64,000 nucleotides of DNA. Origin: Pyxidicoccus caerfyrddinensis (GTDB lineage Bacteria; Myxococcota; Myxococcia; Myxococcales; Myxococcaceae). Under the pieces are notes generated by a model, which saw only the letters and a program-made list of their open reading frames with translations, was not told the DNA's origin and did not search any database. The first letter of the stretch is position 1. Each line of letters opens with the position of its first letter. Of the stretch, positions 36,432-47,753 are shown one piece after another. A program made the position numbers and the translations under genes. The stretch lies in assembly GCF_010894405.1 (NCBI RefSeq), contig NZ_JAAIYA010000008.1, forward strand, positions 372,001 to 436,000, in the 5' to 3' direction.

Positions 36432-39400
36432 TGCGCCACGGCCTCCTCGCGGCCCTGCTCGCCCTCACCTCCCTTCCGTCCGGCGCCCAGGAGGCCGGGA
36501 AGGCCGACGCTCCGGCGGCGGCTCCTGCCTCCGCGCCCAAGGAAGCGCCCGCCGCGGACGCCACGCCGGCCGCGCCCGCGCCGGCCCCGTCGCGCCCCGA
36601 GTACCTGAAGGGACTGGGCCGCACGCCCGAGCAGGAAGCGCTGCTCCAGGACGTGAGCCGCGCGCTGAAGACGTACGAGGAGGAGTCGCGCGAGTTCCAC
36701 CGCGAGGTGCAGCAGCTGGTGGAGCGCAAGTACGAGCAGAAGCGCGGCTCGCTGTCGGGCTCGTACGAGAAGGCCATCCGTGATTTGGAGTCCCAGGAGC
36801 GCAAGGAGCGCCTGGCCGCCATCGCCCGCTTCGAGAAGTTCCTCCTCAGCTACCCCAACGAGCCGCGCTACACGCCGGACGTGATGTTCCGCCTCGCGGA
36901 GCTGTACTACGAGCGCTCCGCGGACGCGTACCTGGTGTTGAGCAAGGAGTACCGCGACAGGCTCGAGGTGGCGGAAAGCAACCCCGATGCGGAAGTGCCC
37001 ACCGAGCCGACGGTGGACTACTCGGACTCCATCGCGCTCTATCGCCGGCTGCTGAAGGACTTCCCGGCCTACCGCCTCAACGACGGCGCCACGTACCTGC
37101 TGGGCTACTGCCTGGAAGAGCAGAAGCAGTTCGACGAGAGCCTCCTCGCCTACGAGCAGCTCATCTCGCGCTACCCGAAGAGCCGCTTCTCCACCGAGGC
37201 GTGGGTGCGCATCGGCGAGCACTGGTTCGAGGACTACGAGGACCCGAAGGCGCTGGACAAGGCCGCCTTCGCCTTCGAGTCCGCCAGCCGCGACACCGCG
37301 CACCCGCTCTACGACAAGGCCGTCTACAAGCTGGGCTGGACGTACTACCGCATGGACCGCTTCGACGAAGCGGTGGGCTCGTTCCTCACGCTCGCGGACT
37401 TCTACGAGGCCCAGCGCGTGGCCCGGGGTGACGAGAAGGCCGGCGGCGACTTGCGCGAGGAGGCCCTCCAGTACGTGGCCATCTCCCTCGCGGACGAGAC
37501 GTGGGGCGGCGTCCCCCGCGCGCAGGCCCTCTTCGCGCAGCGCGGCGCCCGCCCGTACGAGGCGGAGGTGTACCGGCGCCTGGGCAACGTCTACTTCGAC
37601 CAGACGAAGTACCCGGCCGCCATCGAAGCGTACCGGCTGGTGCTGGCGAAGGACCCGCTCGCCCCGGACGCGCCGCGGCTGCAGCAGCGCATCGTCCAGG
37701 CGTACACGGGCGACCGGCTGATGGCCGAGTCCTTCACCGAGTCCGAGACACTGGCCAACCTCTACCAGCCGGGCACCGCCTGGTACGAGAAGAACAAGCG
37801 CGACCCGGAGGTGCTCTCCGAGGCGAACGCGCTCGTCGAGCGCAGCCTCTACGGCACCGCCACCTACCACCACCAGCAGGCGCTGGTGTTCAAGCAGGAG
37901 GGCAAGTTCGAGCAGGCCAACGCGGGCTTCCAGGTGGCCGCGCGCGCGTACGGCGCCTACCTGGAGCGCTTCCCCCGCAGCAAGAGCGCGGGCGAGATGC
38001 GCTTCTACCACGCGGAGTGCCTCTACAATTCCTTCCAGTTCGCCGCCGCCGCGAAGGGCTACGAATTGGTGCGCGACACCAACGTGGCGGAGAAGCACCG
38101 CGACGACGCCGCGCTCAACGCGGTGCTCGCGTGGCAGCAGCAGCTCGTCGTCGACGTGCAGTCCGGGCAGGCGCCGGACTTGAAGCCGCTGCGCTCCACC
38201 GAGCGCCCCGAGGGCGAGGTGGTGCAGCCCGTCGCCTTCACCGCCACCGAGCAGAAGCTCATCACCGCGTCGGACAAGTACCTGGCCATGCTCCCCAAGG
38301 GGGAGAAGGCGCCGGGCATCGCGTACAAGGCCGCGGAGCTGTACTACTCGCACAACGACTTCCCCGAGGCGCGCCGCCGCTTCGAGTCCATCGTCCAGAC
38401 GTACCCGAAGCACGAGGTGGCGAAGTTCTCCACCAACCTCATCGTCGAGACGTTCCTCATCGACAAGGACTGGAAGAGCGTGGAGGAGGTCAGCGCGCGG
38501 CTGGCCGCCAACTCGCAGGTCATCGACCCGTCCAGCGACCTCCACAAGGACCTGGTCAAGTTCAAGCTCGCCGGCCGCTTCAAGCTGGCCGACCAGCTCA
38601 TGGCCGAGGGCAAGCACGACGAGGCCGCGAAGAAGTACATCCAGTTGGTGGACGAGGAGCCGCGCCACGAGTTCGCGGACAAGGCCCTCAACAACGCCGC
38701 GGTCGCCTACGAAAAAACGCGCCGCTTCGACTCCGCGCTGAAGCTCTACGAGCGCATCTACCGCGAGTACCCCAAGTCGTCCCTGGCGGACGCGGCGCTG
38801 TTCCGCGTGGCGGTGAACGCGGAGAACTCGTACGACTTCGACAAGGCGGTGGGCAGCTACCAGAAGCTGGTGAAGGACTACCCGAAGTCGAAGGACCGCG
38901 AGGCCGCGCTCTTCAACACCGGCCGCCTGCTGGAGGGCCAGCAGCGCTACCCCGAGGCGGCGGCGGTCTTCCTGCGCTACGCGGACCTGTTCCCCAACGC
39001 GGAGGACGCGCCGAAGAACCAGTACCGCGCCGCCCTCATCTACGAGAAGCAGGGCGACGAGCGCGGGCAGATTCGCGCGCTCCAGGAGTTCGTCACCAAG
39101 TTCTCGCGCAAGCCCGGCCAGGTGGAGCTGGTGGTGGACGCCTACCGGCGCATGGGTGACGCGCACCAGAAGCTGGGCAACGAGCGCGAGGCGCAGCGCG
39201 CGTGGACGCAGGCGGCCGGCGAGTTCGACCGGCGCAAGCTCCAGCCGGACACGCACCCGCTCGCGGCGGACGCGGCCGCCTATGGCCGCTTCCAGGCGGC
39301 GGAGGCCGAGCTGAAGAAGTTCGACCGCCTGAAGATTGGCGGCAAGGGCAAGGCGCTGGAGCGCAGCTTCACGGCGAAGCGCAACGCGGTGAAGTCGGTG

Positions 39401-39850
39401 AACGAGGCCTACGCGCGCGTCTACCCGTACAAGCGGCTGGAGTGGACGCTGGCGGCGCTGTACCGGCGCGGCCATGCGCTGGAGCGCTTCGCCAACACCA
39501 TCATCGAGACGCCCGTCCCGGCGGAGGTGAAGCGCCTGGGTGAAGAGGCGGTGGTGGTGTACCAGGACCAGCTCGCGCAGCAGACGACGGCCCTGGAGGA
39601 CGCGGCGGTGGAGAGCTACGCGGCCACGCTCGCGGAGGCGCGGAAGAATCGCATCTCCAACGAGTGGACGCGGCGCACGCTCGAGGCCCTCAACCGCTTC
39701 CGCCCCAAGGAGTACCCGGTGCTGAAGGAGCCCAAGCAGGCCCTCTCCGCGGACGGCGCCTACCCGGATGGCCTTGTGGGCACCGTGGACGGCCCTCGCC
39801 CTGCCACCCCGCGGGAAGAGCCGAAGCTCAGTGGCGGAGGTGCACAGTGA
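36431..39850 (+). CDS. GltD/AgmU-like periplasmic TPR protein
   Basis: About 1139 residues with a signal peptide (LLAALLALTSLPSGAQ) and near-continuous TPRs (for example YPNEPRYTPDVMFRLAELYYE, YPKSSLADAALFRVAV). In M. xanthus GltD (AgmU) is a periplasmic TPR protein of about this size that sits upstream of gltE, gltF and gltG, the same order as here. Because the canonical glt cluster is elsewhere in M. xanthus (MXAN_4862-4870 from memory), this copy is probably a paralogue. ATG 36431 overlaps the upstream stop; a GTG three bases earlier is in frame. Confidence 0.8.
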   Translation: MRHGLLAALLALTSLPSGAQEAGKADAPAAAPASAPKEAPAADATPAAPAPAPSRPEYLKGLGRTPEQEALLQDVSRALKTYEEESREFHREVQQLVERKYEQKRGSLSGSYEKAIRDLESQERKERLAAIARFEKFLLSYPNEPRYTPDVMFRLAELYYERSADAYLVLSKEYRDRLEVAESNPDAEVPTEPTVDYSDSIALYRRLLKDFPAYRLNDGATYLLGYCLEEQKQFDESLLAYEQLISRYPKSRFSTEAWVRIGEHWFEDYEDPKALDKAAFAFESASRDTAHPLYDKAVYKLGWTYYRMDRFDEAVGSFLTLADFYEAQRVARGDEKAGGDLREEALQYVAISLADETWGGVPRAQALFAQRGARPYEAEVYRRLGNVYFDQTKYPAAIEAYRLVLAKDPLAPDAPRLQQRIVQAYTGDRLMAESFTESETLANLYQPGTAWYEKNKRDPEVLSEANALVERSLYGTATYHHQQALVFKQEGKFEQANAGFQVAARAYGAYLERFPRSKSAGEMRFYHAECLYNSFQFAAAAKGYELVRDTNVAEKHRDDAALNAVLAWQQQLVVDVQSGQAPDLKPLRSTERPEGEVVQPVAFTATEQKLITASDKYLAMLPKGEKAPGIAYKAAELYYSHNDFPEARRRFESIVQTYPKHEVAKFSTNLIVETFLIDKDWKSVEEVSARLAANSQVIDPSSDLHKDLVKFKLAGRFKLADQLMAEGKHDEAAKKYIQLVDEEPRHEFADKALNNAAVAYEKTRRFDSALKLYERIYREYPKSSLADAALFRVAVNAENSYDFDKAVGSYQKLVKDYPKSKDREAALFNTGRLLEGQQRYPEAAAVFLRYADLFPNAEDAPKNQYRAALIYEKQGDERGQIRALQEFVTKFSRKPGQVELVVDAYRRMGDAHQKLGNEREAQRAWTQAAGEFDRRKLQPDTHPLAADAAAYGRFQAAEAELKKFDRLKIGGKGKALERSFTAKRNAVKSVNEAYARVYPYKRLEWTLAALYRRGHALERFANTIIETPVPAEVKRLGEEAVVVYQDQLAQQTTALEDAAVESYAATLAEARKNRISNEWTRRTLEALNRFRPKEYPVLKEPKQALSADGAYPDGLVGTVDGPRPATPREEPKLSGGGAQ

Positions 39851-41439
39851 GCCCCACCTCGCGTTTCCCCGGCGCCCGCGCACTCTTCGCCGCCGTCGCA
39901 TCCGGCCTGCTGCTGTCGGCCTGCGCCTCCGGCCCGCAGCCGCGCGCGGATTCAGCAACGCCCGCGCCCGTGACGGACGGCACCGCCGCCGACGCGGGGA
40001 CCGCCGGCACGGATGCACAGGCCCAGGCCGCGAAGCCCGCGGACGCCGCCCTCGTGCGCCCCGAGGAGCCCCGGGGCCCGGCGCGAGACTTCGCGCGCGC
40101 GGTGGACATCGCCCGCAGGGGAGAGCTGACCGCGGCCGAAGCCGCGCTGCGGACGCTGACGCAGGAGCAGCCCAAGCTCGCCTACGCGTGGACGAACCTG
40201 GGCATCGTGCAGGAGCGGCTGGGCAAGCCGGACGACGCGGAGCGCTCCTACCGCCAGGCCCTGGCCGTGGCCCCCGAGCAGGAGGCCGCGTGGGACTGCC
40301 TCGCGCGCCTGTACGGCCGCACGGGCCGCTCGGTGAAGCTCGAAGCAGAGCTGCGCGGGCTGCTCGAGACGCGCAAGGACTCGGTGCCGCTGCGCACCGC
40401 GCTGGCCGTCACGCTGCTCCAGCAGAAGAAGCACGAGTCCGCCGCGTCCGAGGCCAAGCTCGCGCTCAAGGGCGACGAGCGCCACGTGCGCGCCATGCAG
40501 GTGCTGGCGCAGGTCTACTACCGCGAGGGCAAGCACGAGCTGGCGCGCATGGTGCTGGAGAACGCGCGCGCCATCGACGCGGAGGACGCGGCCACGCACA
40601 ACGCGCTGGGCCTGGTGTACCTGGACCTCAAGGCGCGCCCGCAGGCGCTGGAGGAGTTCAAGGAAGCCGCGCGGCTCAGGCCCGACTTCGCGGAGGCGCG
40701 CAACAACTTCGGCGCGCTGCTCAACGAGGCGCAGGACTACCCCGCCGCCGTCACGGAGCTGGAGGCCGCGGTGCGCGCCGCGCCGGACTTCGCCTCCGCG
40801 CGCCTCAACCTGGGCAACGCGTACCGGGGCCAGGGCGACTTCGCCCGCGCCCGCGCCGAGTACGAGCAGGTGCTGAAGCTGGTGCCGGCCTCGGCGGACC
40901 CGTACTTCAACCTCGCCATCCTCTACCTGGACGTGGAGCCGCCCGGGGTGGACACGCTCGAGCGGTTCAAGACGGTCATCAGCTACTTCGAGCAGTACCA
41001 GGGCAAGGGCGGGCGGGACGAGCGCATCGACCAGTACGTGAAGGACGCGCGCAAGGGAATCGAACGCGAGGAGCGCCGCCGCGAGCGCGAGCGCAAGGAC
41101 CAGCTCCGCAAGACCGAGGAGCAGCAGAAGGCCGAGGCCGACAAGGCCGCCGCCGACAAGCAGGCCGCCGAAGCGAAGGCCGCCGCCCAGAAGCAGGCCA
41201 GCACGCCGGCTCCGACGGCCGAGGCCCAGCCCCCTGCCCCCGAGGCCGAGAAGGCCCCGGCCACCAGCAAGAAGGCGAAAACCGTCCGGAAGAAGAAGGG
41301 CGCCGCCACCGCCCGGACCTCCGAGGGAACCTCTGCTCCGGGTGCGGTGTCCCAGCCGGGGAGTGCACAGTCGCCCACCACCCCTACCCCTGCCCCCGCG
41401 CCGGCCGGCTCGGGTAAGCTCGCCAACGACGCCCAGTAG
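39847..41439 (+). CDS. GltE/AglT-like TPR lipoprotein
   Basis: A 530-residue lipoprotein starting at GTG 39847, which overlaps the preceding stop (GTGA). Lipobox LLLSAC with Cys at about residue 26. TPRs at about 80-345 (LTQEQPKLAYAWTNLGIVQE), followed by a long charged Lys/Glu/Ala helix at about 385-470 and a Lys- and Pro-rich tail. Size, lipidation and position between gltD-like and gltF-like genes match GltE. It would anchor the periplasmic complex at the outer membrane. Confidence 0.85.
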   Translation: MSPTSRFPGARALFAAVASGLLLSACASGPQPRADSATPAPVTDGTAADAGTAGTDAQAQAAKPADAALVRPEEPRGPARDFARAVDIARRGELTAAEAALRTLTQEQPKLAYAWTNLGIVQERLGKPDDAERSYRQALAVAPEQEAAWDCLARLYGRTGRSVKLEAELRGLLETRKDSVPLRTALAVTLLQQKKHESAASEAKLALKGDERHVRAMQVLAQVYYREGKHELARMVLENARAIDAEDAATHNALGLVYLDLKARPQALEEFKEAARLRPDFAEARNNFGALLNEAQDYPAAVTELEAAVRAAPDFASARLNLGNAYRGQGDFARARAEYEQVLKLVPASADPYFNLAILYLDVEPPGVDTLERFKTVISYFEQYQGKGGRDERIDQYVKDARKGIEREERRRERERKDQLRKTEEQQKAEADKAAADKQAAEAKAAAQKQASTPAPTAEAQPPAPEAEKAPATSKKAKTVRKKKGAATARTSEGTSAPGAVSQPGSAQSPTTPTPAPAPAGSGKLANDAQ

Positions 41440-41446
41440 GCCCACC

Positions 41447-41755
41447 ATGCGCACCGCCCTCGCCCTCCTCATGCTGCTCGCCGCCGCGCCCGTGCTCGCG
41501 CAGGACTCCGCGTCCGCGGGCAGCGCCAGCACGTCCAGCGCGAGCACGTCCGGCAGCACGTCCACGGCGACCTCGGGGACGGCCAAGAAGCCGCGCAAGG
41601 TCATCCGCCTGGACGCCATCACCGTCGAGGGGCGCATCCAGAAGCCCCAGGCCTTCTACATCCTTCCACGCTCCAACCTGAGCTTCGACGAGCTGAGTCG
41701 CACGGAGACCTTCGTGCCCAAGGTCGTCAAGAGCGTGGAGCAGGACCCCTTCTAA
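41447..41755 (+). CDS. GltF-like small secreted protein
   Basis: A 102-residue protein: signal peptide (LALLMLLAAAPVLAQ), Ser/Thr/Gly linker, then a conserved-looking core (IRLDAITVEGRIQKPQAFYI, LPRSNLSFDELSR). The motif VEGRIQKPQA recurs in small proteins of Glt-type clusters as I recall. Its place directly before the GltG-like gene (5 bases) supports the GltF assignment. A short periplasmic adaptor is likely. Confidence 0.75.
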   Translation: MRTALALLMLLAAAPVLAQDSASAGSASTSSASTSGSTSTATSGTAKKPRKVIRLDAITVEGRIQKPQAFYILPRSNLSFDELSRTETFVPKVVKSVEQDPF

Positions 41756-41759
41756 GCCC

Positions 41760-43106
41760 ATGGCAGCCACTCCGCAGAACAAGCTGCTCCGCGTCGGCGT
41801 CATCCAGAACGGCCGCATCGTCGAGGAGCACCACGTCCGCCGCGACAACGTCACCATCGGCAGTGACGCCCGGAACACCATCGTCCTGCCCTCGGCGGAT
41901 GACCGGCCGGCCCGCTTCTCCCTGCTGGAGCTCCAGGGCCAGCAGTTCCAGCTCGTCATCGACGAAACCATGAAGGGCCGCGTCAACCTCGGCTCCTCGG
42001 ACGTGGACTTCGACGCCCTGCGCTCGCAGGGGCTGGCCACCCGCCGCGGCGACCTCTACGTCCTGCCGCTGCAGGAGAGCGCCCGCGGCAAGGTGGAGCT
42101 GGGCGACGTCACCCTCTTCTTCCAGTTCGTCGCGCCGCCTCTGGAAGACGCGAAGCCGGTGCTGCCCGCGGACATCCGCGTCAGCATGTGGAAGACGATG
42201 GACCGCGTCTTCTTCGGCATCCTCGCGGCCTCGCTCTTCATCCACTTCTCCGGCGCCGCGCTCATCATCTCCGCGGAAGCGCCCAAGGAGCCCGAGCTGG
42301 CCCTGGACCAGCTGGATGACCGCTTCGTGCGCGCCATCATCCCCCAGCGCCCGCAGGAGGCGCCCCGCGTCGCCGAGGCCGGCCCCTCCGAGGCCCCCAA
42401 GGACGACAAGAAGGGCGACGAGCCGAAGGACGCGGCGGACAAGGCCGATACCAAGCCCGCGGGCGGTGACGCCGCCGAGCGCCGCGCCGAGGTGGTGAAG
42501 AAGGTCTCCGGCAAGGGCCTGCTCAAGATTCTCGGCTCCAACGGCGGCGGGGGCCAGGGCGCCTTCGCGGACGTGCTGGGCGGAGCCAGCGGCGGTGGCG
42601 ACATCGCCGCGGCGCTGGCCGGCGCGGGCGGCGTGGGCGTGGCCACCGAGGCCTCCGTGGGCGGCGGCACCGGCCCGCGCGGCGGCGGCGCTGGCCGGGT
42701 GACGGGCATCGGCGAAGTGGGCACGCAGGGCGGCGGCAAGGTGGACCTGGGCACCAAGAAGGAGGCCCAGGTGCAGGGCAGGGTGCAGGACGCGACCCCG
42801 GACGTGGAGAGCTCGGACGTGGACCGCGCGGCGCTGGCCCGCTACGTCCGCTCGCGCCTCAAGTCCATCCAGAGCTGCTACGAGAAGGAGCTGAAGCGAA
42901 ACCCCAACCTCAAGGGCAAGGTGGTGGTGCGCTTCGTCATCAAGCCCTCGGGCCGCGCCGGCGAAGTCGAAATCGAGGAGAACACCCTCGGCAGCGAGGC
43001 GGTGGGCAGCTGCATCCGCACCACCATCCGCAACTGGGCGTTCCCCTTCAAGCCCGACTCCGACACCGCTGTTTCCTATCCCTTCGTCTTCTCTCCGGCG
43101 GGGTAG
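41760..43106 (+). CDS. GltG/PglI-like bitopic protein with FHA-like and AgmX/PglI domains
   Basis: A 448-residue protein. The N-terminal 130 residues look like an FHA domain (VTIGSDARNTIVLPSADDRP). A single TM helix lies at about 149-171. A charged/Gly-rich periplasmic stalk follows and the C-terminal AgmX/PglI-type (TonB-like) domain spans about 354-447, with LKSIQSCYEKELKRNPNLKG and VGSCIRTTIRNWAFPF. This is the GltG layout: cytoplasmic signalling head, TM, periplasmic arm reaching outward. The kinase at 26116 has the same C-terminal domain. Confidence 0.88.
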   Translation: MAATPQNKLLRVGVIQNGRIVEEHHVRRDNVTIGSDARNTIVLPSADDRPARFSLLELQGQQFQLVIDETMKGRVNLGSSDVDFDALRSQGLATRRGDLYVLPLQESARGKVELGDVTLFFQFVAPPLEDAKPVLPADIRVSMWKTMDRVFFGILAASLFIHFSGAALIISAEAPKEPELALDQLDDRFVRAIIPQRPQEAPRVAEAGPSEAPKDDKKGDEPKDAADKADTKPAGGDAAERRAEVVKKVSGKGLLKILGSNGGGGQGAFADVLGGASGGGDIAAALAGAGGVGVATEASVGGGTGPRGGGAGRVTGIGEVGTQGGGKVDLGTKKEAQVQGRVQDATPDVESSDVDRAALARYVRSRLKSIQSCYEKELKRNPNLKGKVVVRFVIKPSGRAGEVEIEENTLGSEAVGSCIRTTIRNWAFPFKPDSDTAVSYPFVFSPAG

Positions 43107-43148
43107 GCTCCAACGCCTACGCCATCCCACCAGGGCCCCGGGGGGACC

Positions 43149-43595
43149 ATGGAGAAGCTGTCCGTCATTTCGTCGTCACCCCTCTTCGAGATGCTCTCCC
43201 CCGCGGAGCTCGCCCGCCTGGCCGAGCTCGCGCGGATGCGCCGCTTCGCGGCCGGAGAGGTCGTCTTCGAGGAAGGAGACCTGGGCGACAGCCTCTTCGT
43301 CATCGTCGACGGGCAGGTGGAGGTGGTGCGCCGTCAGCCCTCCGGCGACGTGCACCCGCTCATCGTCCTGTCCTCCCCCGAGTTCTTCGGGGAGATGGGC
43401 CTCATCGACAAGGACTACCGCTCCGCCACCGTGCGCGCGAAGACGGACGCGGACCTGCTCCAGCTCACCGCGCAGGACTTGCGCGCCTTCCGGCAGTCGC
43501 ACGGCGACGGCTTCACCTTCGTCGTCGTCAACATCGCCCGGAGCCTGTCTGCCCGCTTGCGCGAGGCCAATGCCCGCCTCGCTGGGAAGGCCTGA
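43149..43595 (+). CDS. cyclic-nucleotide-binding domain protein
   Basis: A 148-residue single-domain protein of the Crp/CNB fold (FAAGEVVFEEGDLGDSLFVIVDGQVEV, then EFFGEMGLIDKDYRSATVRA, the phosphate-binding cassette with Gly-Glu-Met and Arg-Ser-Ala). No DNA-binding or effector domain. In the M. xanthus gltG region a similar gene follows gltG as I recall, which suggests a second-messenger sensor for the machine. Confidence 0.88.
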   Translation: MEKLSVISSSPLFEMLSPAELARLAELARMRRFAAGEVVFEEGDLGDSLFVIVDGQVEVVRRQPSGDVHPLIVLSSPEFFGEMGLIDKDYRSATVRAKTDADLLQLTAQDLRAFRQSHGDGFTFVVVNIARSLSARLREANARLAGKA

Positions 43596-43617
43596 AAACC
43601 TGGACCGTGGTCGGTTT
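43596..43617 (+). other. small hairpin directly after the CNB gene
   Basis: AAACC/GGTTT and GACC/GGTC arms fold around a 2-base GT turn with a 2-base bulge, starting one base after the CNB stop. It could be a processing site or weak terminator. No T-tract beyond TTT. Confidence 0.35.
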
Positions 43618-43674
43618 GACACCCTACCCCCCTGACTCTACGCTTTGACCTTCATGGAAGGGCCGGGGAGAGCC

Positions 43675-44262
43675 GTGAGGCGCATGCGCACCGTGGGAAC
43701 GCTTGTCGTGGTACTCGCCGCCGGGGTGGCGCTGGCGCAGGGCCAGGCACCGTCCCAGCCCGCTGGCGCGCCGCCGGCACCCGCCGCCGCGTCCGTGAGC
43801 TTCGAGAAGGCCAGCGACGTGCCGGACGGAGAGAAGCTCACGCGCAGCACCCAGTCCCTGGGCGCCATGCGCGAGGTGCTCCGCCAGGTGCTGGGCAAGG
43901 TGGAAGAGGCGCGGCGCACCAAGGACGTGGTGAAGCTCAACTGCGCCAACGAGAAGCTCACCCAGATAAAGGGCCTGCTGCGCATCTCCGAGCAGGCCGA
44001 CGTGTCGCTCCAGGAGGCCCTGTCGCGCAAGGAGACCTCCACCAGCGACCACGAATACACCAAGGTCATGATCGCCCGGCAGAAGGTGACGCAGCTGCGC
44101 GCCGAGGCCGAGGAGTGCATCGGCCAGCTGGCCTTCCGCACGGATGAGAACCTCTTCGTGGAGGTGGAGGAACCGGAGAACCTGCCTGGCGGGGACCCCA
44201 CCCGGCCGCCGGTGCCGGATGACGTCGTCGTCCGCCCGCCTCCGGCCAGCCCCATCCGCTGA
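43675..44262 (+). CDS. secreted helical protein, unknown function
   Basis: A 195-residue protein with a signal peptide (VGTLVVVLAAGVALAQ), a Pro/Ala linker, then a helix-rich region with two cysteines (Cys in VKLNCANEKL and AEECIGQLAF) that could form a disulphide. GTG 43675 with a nearby GGGGAG is preferred; ATG 43684 is also possible. It lies between the CNB gene and the outer-membrane barrel gene and is likely periplasmic. Confidence 0.75.
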   Translation: MRRMRTVGTLVVVLAAGVALAQGQAPSQPAGAPPAPAAASVSFEKASDVPDGEKLTRSTQSLGAMREVLRQVLGKVEEARRTKDVVKLNCANEKLTQIKGLLRISEQADVSLQEALSRKETSTSDHEYTKVMIARQKVTQLRAEAEECIGQLAFRTDENLFVEVEEPENLPGGDPTRPPVPDDVVVRPPPASPIR

Positions 44263-44415
44263 CGCTCCGCGTGCCCTCTGGCTCACCGAGCGAGTCTCCA
44301 TCCTGTGTCCAACAATGATTTCGGCCCCGGCGAATGCGCGTGTTATGACGCCTCGGGCCGTACGCGTGAAAGGTGGGAGAGGGTAACCCTTCCATCAGGG
44401 AAGTCCTTCTGAACC

Positions 44416-47167
<2,752 letters not shown>

Positions 47168-47184
47168 GACGTCGCTTCCCTTCC

Positions 47185-47751
47185 CTACGGCGCGGGCTCG
47201 GCGAGCAGCGCCTCGATGTGCGACTGGTAGCGCGTGAGGAACTCCTCGGCGAAGCCCTCCTCGAGGTGGCGCACCACGCCGCGGCGGTCGATGTAGAAGG
47301 TGGTGGGCATGCCCTTCACCTTCAGCGTGCGCTCGGCCACCTGGGCATTCTCGTCCAGGAGGATGGGCAACCCCACCTTCGTCTCCTGCAGGAAGGGGGC
47401 AATGGCGCGCGCGTCCTCGTCCACGCTCAGCGCATAGATTTTGAGGCCCCGGCCGGCGTACTCGCGCGCGAGGTTCTCATAGAAGGGCAGCGCGTCCCGG
47501 CACGGCTCGCACCAGGTGGCCCACACGTCCAGCAGCACCACGCTGCCCCTGTCGCTGGCGAGGTCATACGGCTCGCCGCCGGGGTAGCGCCTCACCTTGA
47601 ACTCCAGCGGAGTGCCCGCGCGGGCCTCCGGTGCCGTCGCCGCGCCGCCGCCGCTGGGGGCGGGGTCGGTGAGTGGCGGCAGTTGCGACTTCGCGCACCC
47701 GGCGAGCGCGAGGGCCGCAATCAGGGCGGCGAGGGAAGGACGCGTGCGCAT
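47185..47751 (-). CDS. TlpA-family thioredoxin-like lipoprotein
   Basis: A 188-residue lipoprotein (LAGC) with a thioredoxin fold. The active site WCEPC lies in VWATWCEPCRDALPF at about residues 74-88, with a cis-Pro loop GMPTTFYID. This class keeps periplasmic or envelope protein cysteines reduced or helps cytochrome assembly. It is two bases from mpl and in the same operon. Confidence 0.9.
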   Translation of the reverse strand: MRTRPSLAALIAALALAGCAKSQLPPLTDPAPSGGGAATAPEARAGTPLEFKVRRYPGGEPYDLASDRGSVVLLDVWATWCEPCRDALPFYENLAREYAGRGLKIYALSVDEDARAIAPFLQETKVGLPILLDENAQVAERTLKVKGMPTTFYIDRRGVVRHLEEGFAEEFLTRYQSHIEALLAEPAP

Positions 47752-47753
47752 CT

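Noticed and set aside
36269..40018. A 1249-codon open frame opposite the GltD-like gene
   Set aside because: Long antisense frames are normal in very GC-rich DNA; the translation is Arg/Leu/Val-rich with no domain, while the plus strand has clear TPRs and a signal peptide.
36431..43106. Identity with the canonical glt (G1) gene cluster
   Set aside because: Order fits, but linkage to mglBA and wzpB/wzaB matches the other M. xanthus locus as I recall, so they are called GltD/E/F/G-like.
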